Positions 17,639 through 27,400 of a stretch of 64,000 bases of DNA are shown here, piece by piece; the stretch's first letter is position 1, and the number at the start of each line of letters is the position of its first letter. A program made the translations under genes and the position numbers. The DNA comes from Prevotellaceae bacterium (GTDB taxonomy: Bacteria > Bacteroidota > Bacteroidia > Bacteroidales > Paludibacteraceae). The stretch is taken from contig JAISVA010000035.1 in the NCBI GenBank assembly GCA_031271815.1, positions 1-64,000 of the forward strand. The letters run 5' to 3'. A model generated the notes under the pieces. That model worked only from the letters and a program-made list of their open reading frames with translations, did no database searches and was not told the DNA's origin.

Positions 17639-17673
17639 AAGTGACATGTAATAGAAATTACCTGTCACTTTTT
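17639..17673 (+). terminator. terminator after the tRNA gene
   Basis: AAGTGACA (17639-17646) pairs with TGTCACTT (17663-17670), with GTAAT/ATTAC extending the stem inside, followed by TTTTT in total. On the plus strand it would end the tRNA transcript; it also lies just beyond the end of rmuC. Confidence 0.7.
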
Positions 17674-17676
17674 CAT

Positions 17677-19032
17677 TTAGTCGCTTGTCTCACCGTCGTT
17701 TATCATTTCATCATTCATTGTCAATTCTGCCGGAATTTTATTTTTAGGCGTTAATCCGAGTTCACGCAGTCTTTCTACCTGGGAAACAAGGTTTCCTTTT
17801 CCTTCGGAAAGCTGACCGAATGCCGATTCGTAGGCATTTTGCGCACTCTTTAACTCACGTCCTACCTGAATGAAATTTTTTGAGAAGCCGACAAATTTAT
17901 CATAAAGCGAATTTCCCTGTTTAACAATTGAGCGAATGTTTTGTGCCTGGTATTCACGATTCCACAAGTCTAACGCCATTCTTAATGCAGCAATCAGGTT
18001 GGTCGGGCTCATCAGCACTACCTTACGGCTGTAGGCATAATCCCACAACTTGGGGTCGCTTTGCAGTGTCAGAAGGTAGGAAGGCTCGTTGGGAATAAAC
18101 ATCATCACAAATTCCAGTGAATTGCTTTTGTAGCGGGAATAATCTTTACCGCTCAGTTCGTCAACGTGTCTTTTGACAGACTGCAAGTGTTCTTTCATAT
18201 AGCGTTTTTTCTCTGCGTCATCTTCGCTCATCATGTAATTACCGTATGCTGTCAATGAGACTTTTGAGTCGATAATAACTTCACGGTTGCCGGGATAACG
18301 GACAATAACATCGGGACGGATTTTCGTACCGTCTTCACAGGCGGTTTCCTCCTGCCTGAAAAAAGCCTCTCCTTCGCGCAGACCTGAGCGTTCTAAAATC
18401 GTCTCCAAAATCATCTCGCCCCAATCGCCCTGCACCTTCGAATCGCCTTTGAGCGCGCGGGTCAGGTTATTTGCCTCGTTACTGATTTTTTGATTCAAAT
18501 CCATCAGGCTCTTGATTTGTCCAAACAGAGACGAACGCTCTTTATTTTCCGTATCGTAAACCTCTTCTACCCGCTTCCTGAATGCTTCCAAGTTAGCATT
18601 TAACGGCTGTAAAATACCCCCTAATTTCTGGGAACTGATCTCGTTGAATTTTTGCGTTTTTTCTTCAAAAATGGAGTTTGCCATATTTTGAAACTCCAAT
18701 TTGAATTTTTCGTGCAGTTTTTCAATCTCCAGTTTCTGCGTTGCCATTTTTTCCAGCAAAGAGGTGTTTTCTGCTTTTACCCGGACGATACCTGCTGCGG
18801 TCAATTCCATCTCCTGTTGCTTCTTCTGCATCTCTTTTTGTAACAATATCAGTTGATCTTCAGTCTTTTTCAACAAATCGGCTTTACCTTGCAGTGCAGT
18901 TTCGGCAGAAGCTAACTTTCCCGTCAATGAAAGGATTTCGGATGATTTTCCGGCTACCGATTTTCGCGAGGCAAATAGCCAACCGATAACGGATCCGAGC
19001 AGGATCCCTGCTACTAAATAATATATTTCCAT
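17677..19032 (-). CDS. rmuC: DNA recombination protein RmuC
   Basis: A 451-aa RmuC-family protein, implicated in limiting inversions at inverted repeats. It has one N-terminal membrane helix (3-22, [20 protein letters not shown]), a long coiled coil (about 30-185) and the nuclease-like RmuC domain (about 190-420). Family signatures are [44 protein letters not shown] and [14 protein letters not shown]. The D, VIIDSK arrangement resembles PD-(D/E)XK nucleases. The length is normal. A TAnnTTTG element lies upstream. Confidence 0.93.
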   Translation of the reverse strand: MEIYYLVAGILLGSVIGWLFASRKSVAGKSSEILSLTGKLASAETALQGKADLLKKTEDQLILLQKEMQKKQQEMELTAAGIVRVKAENTSLLEKMATQKLEIEKLHEKFKLEFQNMANSIFEEKTQKFNEISSQKLGGILQPLNANLEAFRKRVEEVYDTENKERSSLFGQIKSLMDLNQKISNEANNLTRALKGDSKVQGDWGEMILETILERSGLREGEAFFRQEETACEDGTKIRPDVIVRYPGNREVIIDSKVSLTAYGNYMMSEDDAEKKRYMKEHLQSVKRHVDELSGKDYSRYKSNSLEFVMMFIPNEPSYLLTLQSDPKLWDYAYSRKVVLMSPTNLIAALRMALDLWNREYQAQNIRSIVKQGNSLYDKFVGFSKNFIQVGRELKSAQNAYESAFGQLSEGKGNLVSQVERLRELGLTPKNKIPAELTMNDEMINDGETSD

Positions 19033-19067
19033 TCTTTTTTGTTAAGAAAATTCGTCAAAACCAGGTA

Positions 19068-19075
19068 CAAATATA
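19068..19075 (-). promoter_or_regulatory. -7 promoter element for rmuC
   Basis: Minus-strand TATATTTG matches TAnnTTTG, 36 bases before the rmuC start. No -33 match is seen at the usual spacing. Confidence 0.4.
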
Positions 19076-19077
19076 CA

Positions 19078-19105
19078 TAAAAACACAGAGAATCCCTCCC
19101 TGTGC
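19078..19105 (-). terminator. possible terminator after the small cysteine-containing ORF
   Basis: On the minus strand CACAG (19105-19101) pairs with CTGTG (19089-19085), followed by TTTTTATG. The stem is short. It would end a transcript coming from 19506. Confidence 0.4.
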
Positions 19106-19227
19106 TTTTGCGCTTAATTAAAAAAACAGCGTAGATATTCAAGTTAGGGACGAAAGAGTTCTTGATAGGATGTTCATTTAGTTATGATATGAAAATTGTT
19201 GACGCATTGGCTCGTAAGCCGCGGGGG

Positions 19228-19506
19228 TTAATTTACAAATGCAATATTGATGTGCGACTTGGAGTGATGAAAAGGACACGCACGGTCTTTGCAGGAGTGT
19301 ATGTTTTGTAACGCTTCACTTTCGGAGAATCCGACTGATATTAATTCGTTTACAAACGTACATTCCGAAACATTTCCTGATACCGTTATTTGTGCTTTTT
19401 CGTCTCTTTTTCCGTTCTCATCATCTAAACAGAAAAAGAAAAGAGCGAAAAACAAAAAAACTGATGAAAATAATAATCCATTTTTTGATAATTTCTGCAC
19501 AACCAT
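19228..19506 (-). CDS. hypothetical small membrane-anchored protein
   Basis: A 92-aa reading frame with one hydrophobic segment (NGLLFSSVFLFFALFFFCL, about 9-27), an acidic/basic stretch, then a helix-like FVNELISVGFSESEALQNI and a Cys/His-rich patch (HSCKDRACPFHHSKSH). I recognise no family. The signal-anchor start and a possible downstream terminator favour a real gene; the absence of a clear promoter and an overlapping plus-strand frame of similar length argue caution. Confidence 0.4.
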   Translation of the reverse strand: MVVQKLSKNGLLFSSVFLFFALFFFCLDDENGKRDEKAQITVSGNVSECTFVNELISVGFSESEALQNIHSCKDRACPFHHSKSHINIAFVN

Positions 19507-19592
19507 AAATCTTTACAATTAATTACAATGCAAAAATAAGGGATGGATGTTGCATTTATAGTTTATAGATATTACAAATAGATTAAAAAATA

Positions 19593-19947
19593 AGATTATC
19601 CGCAATCTTACCACTAATTCCAATCAGCAGGATTGATTGAAAATGAATAACCGCCAGCGAAGCGATTGGCGGTAAAAGAAACATCAACATCACAACCTTC
19701 GTTCGGCTTAGCATCTTGCTATGTCTAAGTTAAAAGCAAATTTCTAATTGGCAACACATCAAATGCAGAAGCATTTGTTTTAACACGACGAAGTTAGAAA
19801 CTTCGCCGAACGAAGGTAATGTCCTTGCACAGAGCGATGTCTGTTCATTTTCAGCTATACCGCCAATCGCTTCGCTGGCGGTTATTCATTTTCAATCCTG
19901 CGGATTGGAAGTATGTAGAGTTTTAGCGGTAATATAGCGGATAATCT
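19593..19947. repeat. composite inverted-repeat element (MITE-like)
   Basis: The arms 19593-19674 and 19858-19947 are reverse complements. Forty bases are exact at the inner end (19858-19897), including an internal hairpin CCGCCA/TGGCGG. The left arm has a 4-base duplication (GATT) and the right arm a 12-base insertion before the terminal TTAGCGGTAATATAGCGGAT. Between the arms sits a second palindromic unit (19695-19817). No transposase is encoded. Confidence 0.85.
19695..19817 (+). repeat. palindromic repeat unit, copy 2 (inner)
   Basis: Bounded by perfect 13-bp terminal inverted repeats ACCTTCGTTCGGC (19695-19707) and GCCGAACGAAGGT (19805-19817). It contains the hairpin AAATGC-AGAA-GCATTT (19761-19776). 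A second copy lies at 3950-4059 without the outer arms, so the unit is separable from the larger element. Confidence 0.85.
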
Positions 19948-19981
19948 CATAAAAAAACAATTCTTTTTCTATTCCGTAGGT

Positions 19982-20662
19982 TTATTTAAGTATTTTATCC
20001 GAATAAACAGGCTGGCCGTCCTGGAAAATTCGGAGTAAATATACTCCCTTGGGAAAATTTGCGATGCTGACCGGTTCGCCATCATTCATTTTTTTCAGCA
20101 TAGTAGCTCCTTGCAGGCTTATTAATTCAACAAGTAAGGTTTGGTTTTGCAACGCCTCATCAAGTACAATTTGCTGTGCGGCATTTATATATACTTTGTA
20201 TTTATCTGACTTCAAGGAAAAAATATCGGATGAACCTGATCGCTTTCCTTTACAATCACATATAAACTCCGTATCGCTTTCATCAAGAACTTGATAGGAC
20301 ATGAAAATGGAATCAATCCTGATCACACCGCCGCCATTCAGGTAATAGCTTCTACCTCCGGCTCCAACAGTGGATTGATCCTGCAAAATTTCAAATTCCT
20401 GCTCTGTCAAAACATTGGCTTTTGCTACAGCGACAAAACTCGGAACAGTAAATTGGATATCTGCATCTTCTTCGAGGCTTTCTTCAATTTTAATTTTGTA
20501 ATAGTCAACGGTTTCTTCTCCCCACGGATACCCTTCTATTTCCATCCTGCAAGTTGCCTTTATTTCATATTCTCCTAAAAATTTTTGAATATTTTGAGCA
20601 GACATGCTGAGAGTCGCCATCAACAATAAGCTTATTGCCAAAAATTGTAACTTTGATTTCAT
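19982..20662 (-). CDS. secreted protein with T9SS type A sorting domain
   Basis: A 226-aa protein with a signal peptide (1-22, LSMSAQ), a beta-rich middle of no recognised family (about 25-150), and a C-terminal T9SS sorting domain (about 160-226) with VYINAAQQIVLDEALQNQ, LLVELISLQGATM, NFPKGVYLLRIFQDG and DKILK. It should be exported through the type IX system and attached to or released from the cell surface. It is the last of three cargo genes on this strand, separated from the previous one by a strong terminator, so it needs its own promoter. Confidence 0.78.
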   Translation of the reverse strand: MKSKLQFLAISLLLMATLSMSAQNIQKFLGEYEIKATCRMEIEGYPWGEETVDYYKIKIEESLEEDADIQFTVPSFVAVAKANVLTEQEFEILQDQSTVGAGGRSYYLNGGGVIRIDSIFMSYQVLDESDTEFICDCKGKRSGSSDIFSLKSDKYKVYINAAQQIVLDEALQNQTLLVELISLQGATMLKKMNDGEPVSIANFPKGVYLLRIFQDGQPVYSDKILK

Positions 20663-20700
20663 ACTTATATTTGTTTTAATTTTTCAGATGATGAATCCGC

Positions 20701-20751
20701 AAAAAACCGCAGGCATTTTCACTCTTAACGAGAGAATATTAACGCCTGCGG
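20701..20751 (-). terminator. rho-independent terminator after the first CotH gene
   Basis: On the minus strand CCGCAGGC (20751-20744) pairs with GCCTGCGG (20714-20707) and is followed by TTTTTT (20706-20701). A small inner stem CTCTC/GAGAG lies in the loop. Confidence 0.85.
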
Positions 20752-20764
20752 ATTCCACGTAATT

Positions 20765-23700
20765 TTAATATTTTATGAATTTTTGCTGCAGGACGGCTTC
20801 GCCTGTTACAGCTTTCACAATATAAACACCCGGAGGATACTGCTGTAAATTCAACGTTACAATATCTTCATTTACGGTAAGATGTTCAATCAAACGTCCT
20901 TTGTCGTCATATACTTGAAGCGCGTAAGCATCGTGTGTGTTTATATCAACGTTTAAGAATGTTTTCGCCGGATTCGGATATAGCTTCATTGCAACTTTTG
21001 TGTCGGAAGTAAGCTCTTTAACAGAAACCCGAGGGACGCATTCTTCAGTTCCATTAGCCTTTTCCGGAGTTGCAAGGTATTTTTGCTCATCTTCGCAGAA
21101 GTTAAAGAATACCCAATCCGAAGAACCGTCCGTAAACCGTCCGTAAGATTCATTTCTTGATCCGACTTCTTTCGGATAGCTTACATCATCAATCTCCTTT
21201 CTTTCGCCGTTCACCATTTGATATAATACAAGTGTTGAGGCTTCTCCTGCCGTCAGTTTGAAGTTTGCATGCAATGAGCCCTGTGCCATCAGTTTGCTTG
21301 CCCAAACAATCTTATAACCTCCTGCCGGAACAGTCGTTTCAAACGGATTGTAGGATGGGAATTGATAGGTTATCTTCTTTTTATTTTCTTCCAAATACAT
21401 TCCTGCCAAATCTACGGCTACATCTCCGGCATTGTAAATTTCGATCCAGTCGCCAAATGTGCCATATCCGTCGTGATAACCGGATTTCGGACCATTTGAC
21501 GCACACAATTCGTTTATGAACAGCGCCGGTTTTTCATAAGGTGTTTTTTCAAATGTTGCTATGAGGTTCATATTTCCGGTCATTTTTGCGTTATATGCTT
21601 GATTGGAAGAGGAACCGGTATTGTTTGATTTTGCATCCACACTCAATTTGAAAGTCAAATCCGAACTTGTAGGTTCATTTTGGTGTATCTCAACTGCGAT
21701 TACATTTTTACCGTTTTGCAAATACGACTTATCAATTGTAAATGAAATTTCTTTATCATTCGAATATTCTAAAGCCAATGTTTCATAAGAAACATCGCCT
21801 TCGGGCATATTATCTCTTTTAAATTCCTTTCCGTTTATATATAAAACAAACGCATCATCATATATCATATCCGCTTGAATTTCATTAATCGCCGATAAGT
21901 TGTCAATCTCAAAAGATGTACGGAAATAAGCTGTGAGGTATTTATTACGCGGATCTTCGCCAAAACCCAGTTTAACATCATAAGTACGATCATCCGCATA
22001 ACCGAATTTACCTTTTCCCGCATCCCATTCCGAATCATCGTAAGAATTGGCATACCAGTTTCCTTCGGGCTGATTTCCGCTGTAATAATATTTCCATTCG
22101 GAGTTTGAATCAAGCATTTTAATGCCGAAAGACTGGTTCCACGAAACAAACTTGTATCCGGCAGGAGCTACCGGCTGTACATTCAGATCCAGATCTTTAT
22201 AGTATTTACCTTCATATTCGGATGTATTCAACCGTTCTCCGTTGATAATAAAATCGGCATCGGAGATATTTGACGAAATTTGAAGGTTAACCAAACTTCC
22301 CAACTTGAAATAGTTACTCAGATGACCATACACTTTTTCCGGTCGTTCATTCGCAAATGTTGTCATTGAATTATTCGGAATTGCATACGGATCTCCGTAA
22401 AACCTTTCCCAGTGAGCGCATATTTCATTTTTGGCATCTTCTCTTACTTTTTCCAGAATACCTATCATCCGTTCCGGAACAAAAGTAGTTCCCAAATGTA
22501 GAATGTACCTGTTCAAAAACCGTTTACGGAATGTATCGTTTTTCATCAAATTTGAAAATAATTCCACCGGATTGTGTATGATATTTCCATCTTTATCTTT
22601 AGCATCTTTAATTCCCCAATGATTCGGCGGAACCTGGGACCCCTGTCTCAAACAGTAGTCAATCATATTCAAATTCACATCGCAATAATTCGGATAACCG
22701 GCGTCATAAAGTCCGAAACCGAAATCGGTATCCAGTGCAATCCAGCGGAAGCGTCCGGTATTTTTTTCTCTCCAGAGTTTCATATTGTTGCTTGGCCAGT
22801 CTGTATTTCCGATGAACTGTTCAAAGATTTGATAGTCAACATATTCGTCTATATCTATCAACCGGTTCATTCTTCCATAGTAGTCTTCTGCAGTCGGATT
22901 ATTTCCGGATTCGGCTATCATCCGGTCGTAAGCCTCCTTATCACCTTCCGTAACGTTTACTCCGTCGGAGGAAATTTCGAGCACATCAATTTCTTCGTCC
23001 TTCAATCCGAAATTAGTATAAACGAAATCCTTATTGTGTCTTTCCATCAGTGTCATGTGCCCCCAGTACTCTCCGTTAATGTAAAATGCAACCGGTTGGA
23101 ATGCCTGGTAATCCACATTCATTCGTCCCTCGATGAGCGATTGCATAAAAGCATCTCTTGTCCGCGTTCCGTAATAGTCATTACCTCCATTACGCAACAT
23201 AATGCCTTTATAATCTTTTTCCGTTTTTTTCTCCGGGAAAAAATCAAAAGAAACGCCATCTATTCCTGCTATTTTGTTGTTACCCAATTTATTGGACGCC
23301 GTAATTTTCAATGATTTCTGTTCATATTGGCGCGAACAGCCACCCATCACAGCCGCATCAAGTTCTTGACTGATTACCTGTTGTTTACCTAAAAAATATT
23401 CAAAGTGTATCGGTCTTTTCCAATCCTGCCGGTAATTTGCAGGCGAGGGATCACAACTTGGGCCGGCAATACCATTTGTGCCTTTTACATATATTCCCAT
23501 TTGATCTCCAAAGAAATTATCCGGATCGGTAGAAATAGAAACTACCGGAACGGTGAATCCATTGCACGACAAGTGGTAATTATTTCCTTCGGCATCTTCG
23601 GCAAAAATATAAGTTCCGGCGGCAATATCGCTCAATATGCGGTTATCCATATAAGCGCGTGCGCGGATTACTGTTGTTTTGGAAACAGATACAGGTTGAG

Positions 23701-24361
23701 TATATGGGGTTGATTCCTTTGTAGGTTCCGAACCGTCGGTGGTATAATAAATAACGGCATTCGATTCGGACTGTAAAGAAACGGTAATAGCGCCATCGTA
23801 GAAACCCGGAGGTCTTCCGAAAGCCGGTTTCTGTACCCTTCTCAAAGTTGTGCCGAGTGATGGAGCATTTGCTTTTTTCGGAGTCGGATTTACCAGATAT
23901 CCCTGTTCGGCGCCGTATTTTCCCCAGGAAACATGGGCAACCATCCGCTGGTATCCCAACTCATCTACTTTTGTTTGTGTATTGTCCAATAATCTTAAAA
24001 GCCCGCCTTCGGTCTCCATTTTAAAGGGAGCGTGATCAACTGCTTCATTCGCATTATCATCAAAAAATATTAATTTATATCCGTCGGCAGAGACATTTAC
24101 ATCGCCTTTGACCGTCCATCTTAACGTATCATTTTTTCCGGTTTCCGTATTTTTATATACATTCTCAAACGTGTACCCTTTGAGATTTACCGAACTTTGC
24201 CCGTTGTTATAAATTTCCGCCCAACCGGTATAGTTTTGAAATCCGTTCATCACTGTTGATATATTGCACGGCATTATTTCATTTAAAATAATAGCGGCTC
24301 GCAGTGAACATAAGCTTAATGCTCCAAAAAGTGTAATTGTCCCTAAATATAACTTACTCAT
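20765..24361 (-). CDS. CotH-kinase / lamin-tail multidomain surface protein with T9SS sorting domain (1198 aa)
   Basis: A very large secreted protein. In order: signal peptide (1-22), lamin-tail domain (about 23-165, ILNEIMPCNIS, GWAEIYNNG), chitobiase/HexA C-terminal-like beta domain (185-252, IYYTTDGSEPT), CotH kinase domain (about 270-650), a galactose-binding-like region with YFRTSFEID (about 770-930), a second lamin-tail domain (about 955-1090) and a type A T9SS sorting domain (about 1120-1198, KLYPNPAKTFLNVDI). The kinase part carries NTDWPSNNMKLW (519-530) and DTDFGFG (544-550), the metal-binding region of CotH. CotH proteins are secretory-pathway protein kinases in spores; here the target is unknown. 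It shares its architecture with the gene upstream. Confidence 0.88.
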   Translation of the reverse strand: MSKLYLGTITLFGALSLCSLRAAIILNEIMPCNISTVMNGFQNYTGWAEIYNNGQSSVNLKGYTFENVYKNTETGKNDTLRWTVKGDVNVSADGYKLIFFDDNANEAVDHAPFKMETEGGLLRLLDNTQTKVDELGYQRMVAHVSWGKYGAEQGYLVNPTPKKANAPSLGTTLRRVQKPAFGRPPGFYDGAITVSLQSESNAVIYYTTDGSEPTKESTPYTQPVSVSKTTVIRARAYMDNRILSDIAAGTYIFAEDAEGNNYHLSCNGFTVPVVSISTDPDNFFGDQMGIYVKGTNGIAGPSCDPSPANYRQDWKRPIHFEYFLGKQQVISQELDAAVMGGCSRQYEQKSLKITASNKLGNNKIAGIDGVSFDFFPEKKTEKDYKGIMLRNGGNDYYGTRTRDAFMQSLIEGRMNVDYQAFQPVAFYINGEYWGHMTLMERHNKDFVYTNFGLKDEEIDVLEISSDGVNVTEGDKEAYDRMIAESGNNPTAEDYYGRMNRLIDIDEYVDYQIFEQFIGNTDWPSNNMKLWREKNTGRFRWIALDTDFGFGLYDAGYPNYCDVNLNMIDYCLRQGSQVPPNHWGIKDAKDKDGNIIHNPVELFSNLMKNDTFRKRFLNRYILHLGTTFVPERMIGILEKVREDAKNEICAHWERFYGDPYAIPNNSMTTFANERPEKVYGHLSNYFKLGSLVNLQISSNISDADFIINGERLNTSEYEGKYYKDLDLNVQPVAPAGYKFVSWNQSFGIKMLDSNSEWKYYYSGNQPEGNWYANSYDDSEWDAGKGKFGYADDRTYDVKLGFGEDPRNKYLTAYFRTSFEIDNLSAINEIQADMIYDDAFVLYINGKEFKRDNMPEGDVSYETLALEYSNDKEISFTIDKSYLQNGKNVIAVEIHQNEPTSSDLTFKLSVDAKSNNTGSSSNQAYNAKMTGNMNLIATFEKTPYEKPALFINELCASNGPKSGYHDGYGTFGDWIEIYNAGDVAVDLAGMYLEENKKKITYQFPSYNPFETTVPAGGYKIVWASKLMAQGSLHANFKLTAGEASTLVLYQMVNGERKEIDDVSYPKEVGSRNESYGRFTDGSSDWVFFNFCEDEQKYLATPEKANGTEECVPRVSVKELTSDTKVAMKLYPNPAKTFLNVDINTHDAYALQVYDDKGRLIEHLTVNEDIVTLNLQQYPPGVYIVKAVTGEAVLQQKFIKY

Positions 24362-24410
24362 ATTTTATTTTTATTAATATTTCGTTTGTATTAATTTTTT
24401 GCGAATTTTC

Positions 24411-24418
24411 CAAAGGTA
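24411..24418 (-). promoter_or_regulatory. -7 promoter element for the 1198-aa CotH gene
   Basis: Minus-strand TACCTTTG matches TAnnTTTG, 50 bases before the start codon. No -33 match is seen. Confidence 0.4.
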
Positions 24419-24488
24419 CAAAAATCAAAAACAGATTAATGTTAATAAGCATTACTTATTGTTAAAAACAGTCGTAATAATACTTTAT

Positions 24489-27400
24489 TTATCTCTTAAT
24501 AAATTTTACAACCTGTTTTCCTGCCGAACTGTGAATAACAGCAAAATACAATCCGGACGGTAAGAAAGATACGTTTATTCCATCGCCGTTTGAGACTTCA
24601 CGTTCGAATAAATGAACACCGGTCAGATTCATAATCGTCAGGATGACAGGCTGTTCCTTTGCCTGAGAAAACCAAAGCGTTTCAGAAACCGGATTCGGGT
24701 ATATCCGCGCAATATGTTCTCCGTCGGAAAACACAGATGTTATATCTGTCGATGGATGGATGGTCGGAACCGCATATACATTCGGTGCAGCGAAAGTCGG
24801 TCGGGAAGTCAGCATCCAATCTTCTGTAAGTGCGACAGAAAAGCGAGCAAAGGTTTCCCCTTTCACATGCGATTTGTAACCGACTGCATCTATCACGTGC
24901 AATTCGCCGTCTATTTCCTGCGACAAAGAAACCGTTTCCGTGTCGGTCGCGGAAAGCGAAAAACCGAGATGCAACGTACCCTGTTGCGGCTGACTGTCAG
25001 CCCAAAGCACCGCATAACTTTTTGCCGGAACAGTTGTTTCAAGCGGATTGTCGTCCGGTATCCTGTATTTTTTCAGGTCTTTTCTTGAATTCGAAATGTA
25101 CATTCCGCCGATATTCACCGGCACATTCCCGTCATTATAAAGTTCAATCCAGTCATCTTTTTCAAAAAATTCATCGACATACTGGCTATTGGTTACGCAT
25201 ATTTCATTGAGATACAATTGGGGCAGCAACGACTCCTGCCATCCGGGATCCGGTTCAAAAACAGCTTTGTAATCGCCTCCCGTGAAGGTTTCTTTATAGA
25301 CCTGATTTGTATCGGTAAACCGTAACGTTTTAGTATTTTCTTCCGCCAGACTCAAAGCAAAGCCAAGCGTGCCGTTTGTTTTACTCACCTGATGCACTTC
25401 TACTGCTAACACATTTTTCCCCTCGACCAATAAATCCGGGGCAATTTCAAAAGTTGATTCGGCATACGAAGAACCTAAGTTTTTTACGGCGGCAGTAGCA
25501 TATAGAATTTCTTCCGATTCGGGAAGATTCGTCCGGTAAATTTCGGATCCGTTGAGATAAACCACTGCACCATCGTTTACTTGCAGCGTAAAATAGAGTT
25601 TACCCGCCTGCGATGACTCGTTCACATTGATCTCTTTTCGAAAGTAAGTGGTTATATTTCTGCTGCTTACGCTTCCATACTTAACAGTCGTTTTGACAAA
25701 ATTACTCATTCCGTATCCCAAAGGAGCCTGTCCCGAACTCCACCCGGCATCGTCAAAACCTGACTCTTTCCATTGTGTGGATGTGATTTCTCCCTGATCA
25801 TAGTATTTCCATGTATCGTCAAAATTCACCCAGTTGTTCGGTTTCAGAATTTCCCAGTGCTTGAAGCGAAATCCGTCGGGAATCACCGGTGCAGCTCGAA
25901 AATCCAAGCCTTTGTAATAAATTCCTTTGAAATCGGAAATATCGGCTTTTTCATCATTCATCAGATAGGTAACATTTTCGATGTTTGAATGAATATGAAA
26001 AGAATCCGCTGCACCCAATTTAAAATAAGTTGCCAAATGTTTGTAAATATTATCCGGGCGCTGTTGGGCAAAAACCCTCATCGCCTCAAGATCTCCTTCC
26101 CACGAAGATGTTTCTATTTTCTTCTTTTCACGAAGGTAAGCATCATACACAAGAGCATCCGGTTCGATATGGCTCGCCATTTCATTTAAGAGATTAATTA
26201 CCCGGTTTTCGTCGAAAGTAGTCTGCAAATGGATAAGAAATTTGGTAATAAACCGTTCCCTGATTTTGTCGTTTTTCAAAAATCCTGCAAAAAACGGATG
26301 TTGAGCTGCCTGGGTAATGGTATTTGTGGCATACTCTGTGCGATAGAGCGAAAAACCAAAATCCGTGTCATAAAGAATCCAGCGCCATTTTCCGTTTTCT
26401 TTCCGTTTCCACGCCTTGATATTTCCGCCGGGCCAATCGGTATTGGCATAATAGATTTGTGCAATGAAATAGCTTAGAAACTCATTAATATCTATTTGTG
26501 AATCAATGTATTCATATGCATCCGGCGCGTTCATATCACCCTTTCTCGAAAACTCTACGAGCTGCCAATACTCATCGCTGCTTCCGTCGCCTTCAGCATA
26601 CTCTACCAAATCAAACTCGCCTTCATCCAGTCCGTAATTTGAATAAATAAAATCTTTATTCGTCCGTTCGCGGATATTCAACATTCCGTAATATTTCCCG
26701 TTCACAAAGACAACTGAAGGCTGATATGCCTGGTAATCAACATCCATTTTCTCAGCCACGATTTGCTGCATAAATGCATCACGCAAAAAGGAATGTCCAA
26801 AGTCATTTCCTGAATTTCGAAGCACAACACTCTTCCATTGCAGATTTGGCTTTTCTTTGAAAATAGCATAATTCAACCGGCTACCCTTTTCGCCTCCATG
26901 CGCTTTGGTGGTATTTATCTTGATTGATTTTACAAATTTGGTACGTGAGCAGTTGCCGAAATTACCCACTTTTACTTCCTGATTGAGTTGTTGCCGGCCG
27001 TTTGCATCGAAAAACTCGAAATTGCACGGACGATCCCAATCGTTCCAATAGTTGGCTTTCAGGTCGGGACCGCTGCAATAATACGGCACTTCCGACCCGT
27101 TCTTTCCTGCTACCAGCATGCCGGTTTCATCGCTGAAAAACATAACCGAATCTGTCACCAGAGAGACAACCGGCAATGCATTACTTCCCGAATTTATGAA
27201 ATAGGAAGCTGTTGCAAGTTCACTCGGTAAGGCTCCATTTACGACCGCGATAGCGCGAAGAGGTGTATTTCTTGTAATCGAAACCGGCGCTGTGTAGAGA
27301 AATGCGTCGTCAATTACCGGTTCGGAACCATCTGTGGTATAATAAATTCGGGCTCCTGCGGTCGGTGTTTGAATGGTTACCTGTTGGTCTGAAGAATAAA

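Larger units (their letters stand above)
19507..19981. other. 475-base gap filled by a nested palindromic element
   Basis: No gene is supported. From 19593 to 19947 it is one large inverted-repeat element with a second palindromic unit inside. The 86 bases on the left are AT-rich and hold nothing recognisable. Confidence 0.7.

Noticed and set aside
22574..23314. 246-codon plus-strand frame
   Set aside because: Antisense to the CotH kinase domain of the 1198-aa gene; a shadow of its codon pattern.
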